This document shows positions 57,850 through 64,000 of a stretch of 64,000 nucleotides of DNA, piece after piece. The position numbers and the translations under genes were made by a program. This DNA comes from Tetrapyrgos nigripes. Its lineage: Eukaryota > Basidiomycota > Agaricomycetes > Agaricales > Campanellaceae. The stretch lies in the NCBI GenBank assembly GCA_013368315.1, contig JAACJM010000049.1:310001-374000 (forward strand). The letters run 5' to 3'. Under the pieces are notes generated by a model. That model saw only the letters and a list, made by a program, of their open reading frames with translations. It was not told the DNA's origin and did no database searches. Numbering within the stretch: position 1 is the stretch's first letter; each line of letters starts with the position of its first letter.

Positions 57850-58341
57850 TTTGCAGCCTGTAGTGCATTTCCATGTTCTCCACCCTGTGCATTGACATCA
57901 GCTCCTTTTTCAAGGAGTGCTCTCACAACCTCTAGATGCCCCTCAAAGCTTGCAGCCTGTAGTGCATTTCCATAAAATCCATCCTGTGCATTGACATCAG
58001 CTCCTTGTTCAAGGAGCACTCTCACAACCTCTAGATCCCCATTCCAGCTTGCAGCCTGTAGTGGATTTCCAAAATGTCCACCCTGTGCATTGACATCGAC
58101 TCCTTTTTCAAGGAGTGCTCTCACAACCTCTAGATGCCCATTCCAGCTTGCAGCCTGTAGTGGATTTCCAAAATATCCACCCTGTGCATTTCCATCAGCT
58201 CCTTTTTCAAGGAGTGCTCTCACAACCTCTAGATCCCCATAATAGCTTGCAGCATGTAGTGCATTTCCATACTCTCCAACCTGTGCATTTCCATCAGCTC
58301 CTTTTTCAAGGAGTGCTCTCACAACATCTAGATGCCCCCCA
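57850..58341 (-). repeat. Tandem 99 bp ankyrin-encoding repeats
   Basis: Five to six highly similar 99 bp units (33 residues each), such as GHLEVVRALLEKGADVNAQG. Variation is concentrated at the loop tip after NAQ and at the turn after AAS. The final unit is three codons shorter. High similarity between units points to recent amplification or gene-conversion-like homogenisation. Confidence 0.85.
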
Positions 58342-58349
58342 GAGCTTGC

Positions 58350-59097
58350 TAGGGAGTAGCACGGGTTGGCGGGTAAGTCGCGGGTCGTGGGGACGGGGTA
58401 TGGCAGGGACGGGGACGGGGTTGCTTATCTCATCCCGTGCCAAACCCGCGACCCGCCACACGGGTAAACCAACCCGCCGCCTAGTAGAAAGCCGCCTCGG
58501 CATAATCTTTTACAGCAACCAACTGTATAGTTATATGTTTAGTCAGACTCATAGGTAGATCTTGCAAAAATTACATACACAGGAAAAATCCTCTGCTTCA
58601 AAGTAACAATGCACCCTGCCCCCATTCCCGAAAAACTCCAGATGAAAGAGAAGAAACGCAAGTCCATTGCAACAGCAAAAGCCAATACTTAGCTACCTCC
58701 ACTGACGTTGAGTGTGTTTTCAGCAGAGGCTGATTCCTTTTACCTTATGTTTGCAATCGCCTGTCCACTGATTCTACATGCACTCTTAGTATCTGTCTGG
58801 GTCAGTGGAGTTTAATGGGTCTTATACATGATGAGGATGTCCTGGCTGTTGCGAAGCTCCCTGAGGTCGAGGCTGCCGATCAGGATGCAGAGGACATTGA
58901 GATGCCAGAGGGGTATGATGATATTGTAGGTGTACTTAGTGATATGTAGATGTACTGTATCTGTATGTATATACCCGTAAACCCGCGGGTTTTGCCTCGG
59001 ACCCGTCTGCCCGTTGTTACCCTTGACCCGTGAGGGCGGGGAAGGGTTTCGACGGGGACGGGGACGGGTCAGAATTTTTTCCCCGTGCTGTTCCCTA
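58350..59097 (+). mobile_element. 748 bp hAT derivative retaining a transposase C-terminal piece
   Basis: Ends TAGGGAGTAGCACGGG and (complement) TAGGGAACAGCACGGG are inverted repeats. The identical 8 bp GAGCTTGC flanks both sides (58342-58349, 59098-59105). Subterminal DNA is GGGACGGG/ACCCGC-rich. The middle (about 58680-58950, plus strand) encodes LATSTDVECVFSRG, a stop codon, then LLPYVCNRLSTDSTCTL and GYDDIVGVLSDM. These match the hAT dimerisation region (SERVFSRG...NRLS) near the transposase C-terminus. It is an internal-deletion derivative of an autonomous hAT element and cannot move by itself. Confidence 0.9.
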
Positions 59098-61013
59098 GAG
59101 CTTGCAGCCTGTACTGCTTTTTCATACTCTCCCTCCTGTGCATTGACATCAGCTCCTTTTTCCAGCATATACACAACAACACTTTTCAGTCCTATATAAC
59201 TAGCATAATAAAGAGGTTGTGCTATATTATCTGCTTTATTATCCCATGTATCAGATGTATACACATTCAACCAGTTATAATATGCAGGCTGTGTAGTGCT
59301 TAAGAGCTTGCAACTGAGGTCTAATATGGCTGAACATTCTTCTTTGGTTTGATTAGAATGCAAGAACCAATACTTGGAAGCATAATGTGCTAAGGCAAAT
59401 GTTTCCACATCAATTGCTTCCTGTCCACAGCATAGAAGATAAACAATATACATCTGACAAATAGCTTCATGGGCTAGAGCACTATTTATCTGAAAATATC
59501 CCAAAACACTTTGTATAGCTGCTTCTGATAGTAGGTAATCTTTTACAGAAGGATGAGCTAGTTGAACTGTCAAAACATTCTGCTCTTCCCAACTGTCATC
59601 TTCAATACTAGCTTGGACAATGACTACCAGGCTAGAATTGACCACTTTATGTAGCTCTGTTTTAATATTTTCAAGTAGATCTTCAGGCAAAAGTGTTTCC
59701 TCTTCTACATCAATAGCCAATATATGTTGAACCTCCCCCATGGTCAATGGCCTATAAGCAAAGAGCAGCCACTGAAAATTTGTCTTTACATCATCTTTCA
59801 GTTCCTCTTTCACCTGCTCCAAAATCTTGGCATATGTGTCTTGTAAAGTTTTTGGCAAGCTTTTCAAAGCTTTTCTGACCCTTTTGGGTATTGTGATCTC
59901 ATTAAGTGCCATCAACTGACAGTCTACCCATCTGATTCTGTTATAATCTGTTAGCATGTTACTCTTGAAATTATACAATTCAATACAGATACTTACTGTC
60001 CATTGGCGCCATTCACTAGGGTGTCCTTTATTTCAGTCTTCAACTTAGGAGACCAAGCATCTTGTTCTTGTAATTTCGTATCCACATATTTTTCAATATC
60101 AGAGGTAATACCAACATCAGACATCTGTTTATCCAATGAGATAACCTGAGCTTTCCTGTGAGCTATGTTAATATGTGGACAGCTTGATACAAGCACAAAG
60201 CAGTTTTTGAGTTTGGTGAGTAATTTATCTATCAAGGCTAGTAGTTTGCCTTGATCTTCCTCAGCACATTCATCTATTGCATCTATGATAATGTAAGCAA
60301 CATCCATCATTGCCATCAAATGCAAAAGAGTGGACTCCATATCCTCTGGAATAAGAAATTTCCCTTCTTTGCTGTTGATAGAGCTGATGAATTGCATTAT
60401 AAGCATTCTGGCTATTCTGTCTGATTGCCTCTGCTGCTACTTGATGCAACAAGGAAGAGACAATTCCACTATAATCCATTTTGGCTTTATCACAAGTATC
60501 AAAATAATAATAAAGGAACACACAGTCCTTTCTCAAAGTCTTGATGACATTAGTGCTAAAGAGAATATTTAAGGTTCCCTCAATCTCACATTCTGATAAG
60601 TTCACTTACCATAAAAAGGTTTTTCCAGAACCAGCTAAATTGAGAACATTTTAGAAACAAAGAAATCTCTAAGAGTCATTCTGAAAACTGACCTTTGCCT
60701 TGGAGCCACAAGAAATGGCTCATGCCAGTCTTCCATTCTTGAGATAACCTGTGCTCAAGCAACCAGGTGCCTGTGCCTTGCACTATCTTTTGTTCTGCAT
60801 TGTGGAAATTTTCAAATGGATTTGGTGCATTAATCCACTTCAAATCTTTTGGACTGCCCACTACACTGCCTGTAATGTTTTATTGTTATTTTTGGATCAT
60901 GACTGGCAATTTGAGACTGCAAGTTAGTATAACTCACTCTGATTTATTTGATTACCACTGATAACAGTAATTGGGTTCTGAGTGATGGTAAATTGCAAGG
61001 CCTGATTAAACAT

Positions 61014-62554
61014 CCTAAAAGTGTTTGGTCAAATAATAATAATAAAATCAGACCCAATCTCCATAGATGGTGGCTTGGAAAGACTTCATAGCGTAATTTT
61101 AGATGATAATGAGATTCAGTGAGGAACCATCATCACTCACTTATTTTCAGCAGAATTGTCTGTCATAGCTAGATGTACACAGGCACAAAGCGAGGAAAGT
61201 GTCCAAGTCATGTGCACAAGACTGTATCTTTTGGATTGATGGCTGATGCCAAGCAATTGAGTTGAGCTATACTTAGCAAGATTGCTTCAAAGAAGTGTCC
61301 CGGACATGTGATCACTGACAGTTTCTACTGAGTTTCTACTTTGCCAACTACAGCAGACCATCTTGTCATTGATGTCTGACATTTGCAAACAGTATCTGCA
61401 CGAAGGCATATTCATGTACTGTAATGCCATTGCAAGGTCACAAATGAAAAGGTAATCACCAGTGGCACAAGGTAGTCAACTCCTTCAAGTTTTAAGACAA
61501 GTATTCTAGCGGCTAGCGAGATGATTGGAGCAATCTGAAGATGCACCATGGTGAATGTATATGGTTACCCCCAAGTCCTGACTTGAGAGCAAAAGTTGGG
61601 AGTAATGGGTGCAAGTCTTTCTGCCAAAGATCTGAAAAAGATAGGAAGAACCACACAATGCAATGAAGAAACAGCAAAATCATCAGCACATCAGGACTGT
61701 CATTGATAAAAAATCAAAATAATCAATATCAACTCACCTCAATGGTCTCCCTCCCCAAGGCTTTGATGAATGTTAAATTGTCAGAATCCAAAAAATCACC
61801 AATGATCACAGAATTCAAGACATGGCACAGACCACAGTCCAGCAGTTCCATCTGTGTCTTGGCTTAGATTGCAAAGAGAGGATGTGCCTGCGAACATACA
61901 TGTCTTGATGTAATACCATTTCTGGTATTGCAGAAAGATGCATCAGATGCAGCTAGCCCCTAGACACATGAAGCTTGGAAATCAAAGTCACAAGTATGCC
62001 TTAACCCCTATTTCTTTTTCTCTTATTTCTTATCTTCTACACACCTTATACCATCTTGGCTCTTTTCTGTTTACTTCCTTCTCATCTATATTTCATTTAT
62101 CCTATCCTCCATCAAACTCATACATGTATCACAGCTGGAACAAGTTTTATACCTATTTTCTGAGCACACCTTTTATACTTATCATCTCCTCTGTGTCTGT
62201 TTTTAACATGTTTGAACCTCGATATCTTTCATTTACTTGCTATTTATTGACTCAGATCTCGAGCCTCATTTTGTATAAATACTAGTACTTACATTGAAAA
62301 TACCAAGCTACCAAGTTCCAACAGTTGAATCCCCCCCAACCTCCCAGCTCTTTCCCAGCTTCCCCAGTCCACCCCCTCACCCAATCATGTGCTGGTCCAT
62401 GTGACTTGCGATGCACCCCAAATGCTTGCCTCAATCCTCTTTCACATCTTGCTCACTTTTTATCTCTTAGAAAGGTTGATTATATGTACAATTACAGACA
62501 ATTACAGCTGTTCCTGTAAATAATGAGAATCGCCATGGAATTTTTTTTTTGTCA
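61014..62554. other. AT-rich intergenic DNA, nothing recognised
   Basis: 5' flank of the NLR-like gene. Short ORFs (61938-62285, 62325-62519) lack recognisable features. Confidence 0.4.
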
Positions 62555-63223
62555 TCATGTAATGCATAACACATCCCAGTTGCCAATAGTAATTGGGCTT
62601 GCCAGCATAGCATGGCCTCTTTTTCTCAAGTCACAGAGACATTGAGTGATAGAGCTTTTATGGGGCTGGTGTGAAGAGGGGTGCTCCTCCTCGTAGATGA
62701 TAAGAGGAGTGGCATTGATGATGGACTGGATAATATCACCAGTGAGTATGAGGGAGAGAGTAGAAGGTCCATAGTAATGGACAATACACAAGAAGACCTG
62801 CAAGATGAGGTTCATGATTTCAACCACATCTGCAGTCTGCTCTTGCTTGAGTTCTGAAAGTTTATGAAGCAGAGTAAGATGTTTGAGTGACACAGAGAGA
62901 CAGGATATTGCCTCATGCACTAACATATCATGTCCTTGAAGCTCTGTAGGTTCCTCAAAGATAATGAATCCCACCATCCTCACACTGTGTATCAATCCAA
63001 TGAATGAGGGGTCTCCTTTCTGTGTTTCTCTGATGATATATAAGAAGAGTGTGATAACTGTGCCAGGCTGCCTGCAAACGAGAGATATGTAGTGTGATAT
63101 AGAAGGACCATCGTTGTGTTTATAGTTCAGGATGAAGTCAAATACATGAAGGAAGGACAAAAACACAGGGTGTTCTTCAATCTTGGCTAACAGGAATGTC
63201 CAGACTTGAATTTGATTGACCAT
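62555..63223 (-). CDS. Unrecognised 222-codon helical ORF
   Basis: Intronless frame from ATG 63223. Almost entirely helical with many Leu/Ile/His (VWTFLLAKIEEHPVFLSFLH, ALTLLHKL-like stretches, EIMNLILQVFLCIVHYYG). Might belong to a helical-repeat protein. No motif recognised and no upstream exon defined. Confidence 0.42.
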   Translation of the reverse strand: MVNQIQVWTFLLAKIEEHPVFLSFLHVFDFILNYKHNDGPSISHYISLVCRQPGTVITLFLYIIRETQKGDPSFIGLIHSVRMVGFIIFEEPTELQGHDMLVHEAISCLSVSLKHLTLLHKLSELKQEQTADVVEIMNLILQVFLCIVHYYGPSTLSLILTGDIIQSIINATPLIIYEEEHPSSHQPHKSSITQCLCDLRKRGHAMLASPITIGNWDVLCIT

Positions 63224-64000
63224 TGCAGGTTGTTGTCACTACATGGAGAACACAGAGAAGTGAATCCTGGAACATCATTCCTTCATTGGTTGTGGGTTAT
63301 CTGGACAAGGTAAACAGCCAGGACCAAATCAAAGGCCATTCCTTCCTCAATGCATTGCAAGAAGATGTGTCACAGTTCTTGAACTTTAGCCTGTCTCTGG
63401 GCACATTGTAAACTTGGTGTACTATCTGGATGAAAGAGGTAACAGCTTGCTTCATCTCAAAAGAAGGATGCGAGGATAAAGAACAAGTCTAAAGAATCTT
63501 CACAAAACTAGTGAGATGTGAAGATCTCAAACTTGATGGCAGCTCATGATCTACACGCCTCAAGGCTGATATGATAGAATATGAGGCTTGAGGTGAATGG
63601 TGACTGGGCACCTGACAAGGACTTAGGCAAAACTAAATTGGAAGTGGGTGGTTGACAAGATGTTTATTGTTTGTTACTTATGCGTATATATACTAGACAT
63701 ACAAGTCAGAATGAGTCATAAGAATAGGCAGTGCATAGATAATGACTATAATAAAATGAGTCAAAAAGTAGTAAATGTGAGTCAAATACAGCATCTAAGC
63801 AGTGTAGTAGTACACAGGAATACACAGTAAAAATGAAATAGACAGAAGAAGAGGATGCACAAAGCTGAAGTATTGATAGGGGCAAATGATGTCATATCAC
63901 ATGACTAATATTCATAAACCCAAGTGTCTTGTCCAGAGAGGAGTGGTGTAGGGGAATATGGAGTAAGAGTCCCAGATCCAGTCCTTGGCTCTGAGTCCAT
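63224..64000. other. Intergenic to window end, nothing recognised
   Basis: Short ORFs only; no repeat or RNA gene seen. Confidence 0.35.

Larger units (their letters stand above)
57780..61013 (-). pseudogene. NACHT-ankyrin (NLR-like) gene split by a hAT element
   Basis: Exons: 61013-60938, 60869-60693, 60634-60610 (25 nt), 60555-59997, and from 59937 onward. Introns are 54-68 bp; intron 1 has a TACTAAC branch site. The start FNQALQFTITQN is typical of agaric NACHT proteins. The P-loop GKAGSGKTFLCTNVIK is assembled only by splicing two introns around the 25 nt exon. Walker B is AYIIIDAIDECAEED. A winged-helix-like region (QWLLFAYRPLTMGEVQHILA) is followed by seven ankyrin repeats. A 748 bp hAT derivative sits in repeat 2. 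Without it (keeping one duplication) the frame continues as AVQAASSGGHLDVVRALLEK. Total exon length is then 2,239 nt, one base too long, matching a frameshift I see at 60351-60382. Fungal NLRs act in non-self recognition and regulated cell death. Confidence 0.85.

Noticed and set aside
58342..59105. Long intron in the NLR-like gene
   Set aside because: Boundaries are TIRs and an 8 bp duplication, not GT-AG; 748 bp is also far longer than other introns here.

Overview
This is a stretch of nuclear DNA from a mushroom-forming basidiomycete (Agaricomycetes). The evidence is the abundance of 48-70 bp GT-AG introns, genes with up to 13 exons, a chitin synthase fused to a myosin motor, a NACHT-ankyrin protein, and a chromodomain Ty3/Gypsy retrotransposon. 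No prokaryotic, viral or RNA-gene signature was seen.

Layout. 1-12.9 kb is repeat-rich. It holds the 3' end of an FAD-monooxygenase-like gene, a 666 bp hAT-type non-autonomous element with an 8 bp target duplication, a 563 bp hairpin MITE, a 1.1 kb TIR element with exon-like pieces, and one small two-exon gene. 13.5-17.0 kb is a complete-looking Tc1/mariner element (TA duplication, ~71 bp TIRs). It carries a spliced DDE transposase and, unexpectedly, a second five-exon gene of 459 codons. 17.6-43.7 kb is the conserved gene-rich core: a coiled-coil protein with a J-like tail, a secreted serine carboxypeptidase, the myosin-chitin synthase, a formate/nitrite (FNT) channel, a small mitochondrial protein, an MFS relic, a small conserved protein, a DapA-family aldolase, and a glycine-rich-domain (GRDP/DUF1399-like) protein ending in a long Gly/Cys tail.

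43.7-64 kb is again AT-rich and mobile-element-rich. A young 7.85 kb Ty3/Gypsy chromovirus (LTRs differing at one of 529 positions, 5 bp target duplication) lies among unrecognised helical ORFs. It is followed by a decayed FCP1/NLI-type phosphatase relic and by a NACHT-ankyrin (NLR-like) gene. The NLR-like gene's ankyrin array is split by a 748 bp hAT derivative, which still carries a piece of the transposase dimerisation domain.

Main discoveries: (i) the two-gene Tc1/mariner element; (ii) evidence that the retrotransposon is self-primed, because the predicted first 10 nt of its transcript are exactly complementary to the site just inside the 5' LTR, and that it encodes an extra Cys/His-rich protein ending on the polypurine tract; (iii) the NLR-like gene that would be restored in frame across the hAT insertion, apart from a separate one-base frameshift; (iv) one-base frameshifts in the chitin synthase and in gag that deserve read-level checks. 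All exon structures were derived by hand from splice signals and reading-frame continuity. Family names rest on motifs I recognise, not on searches.
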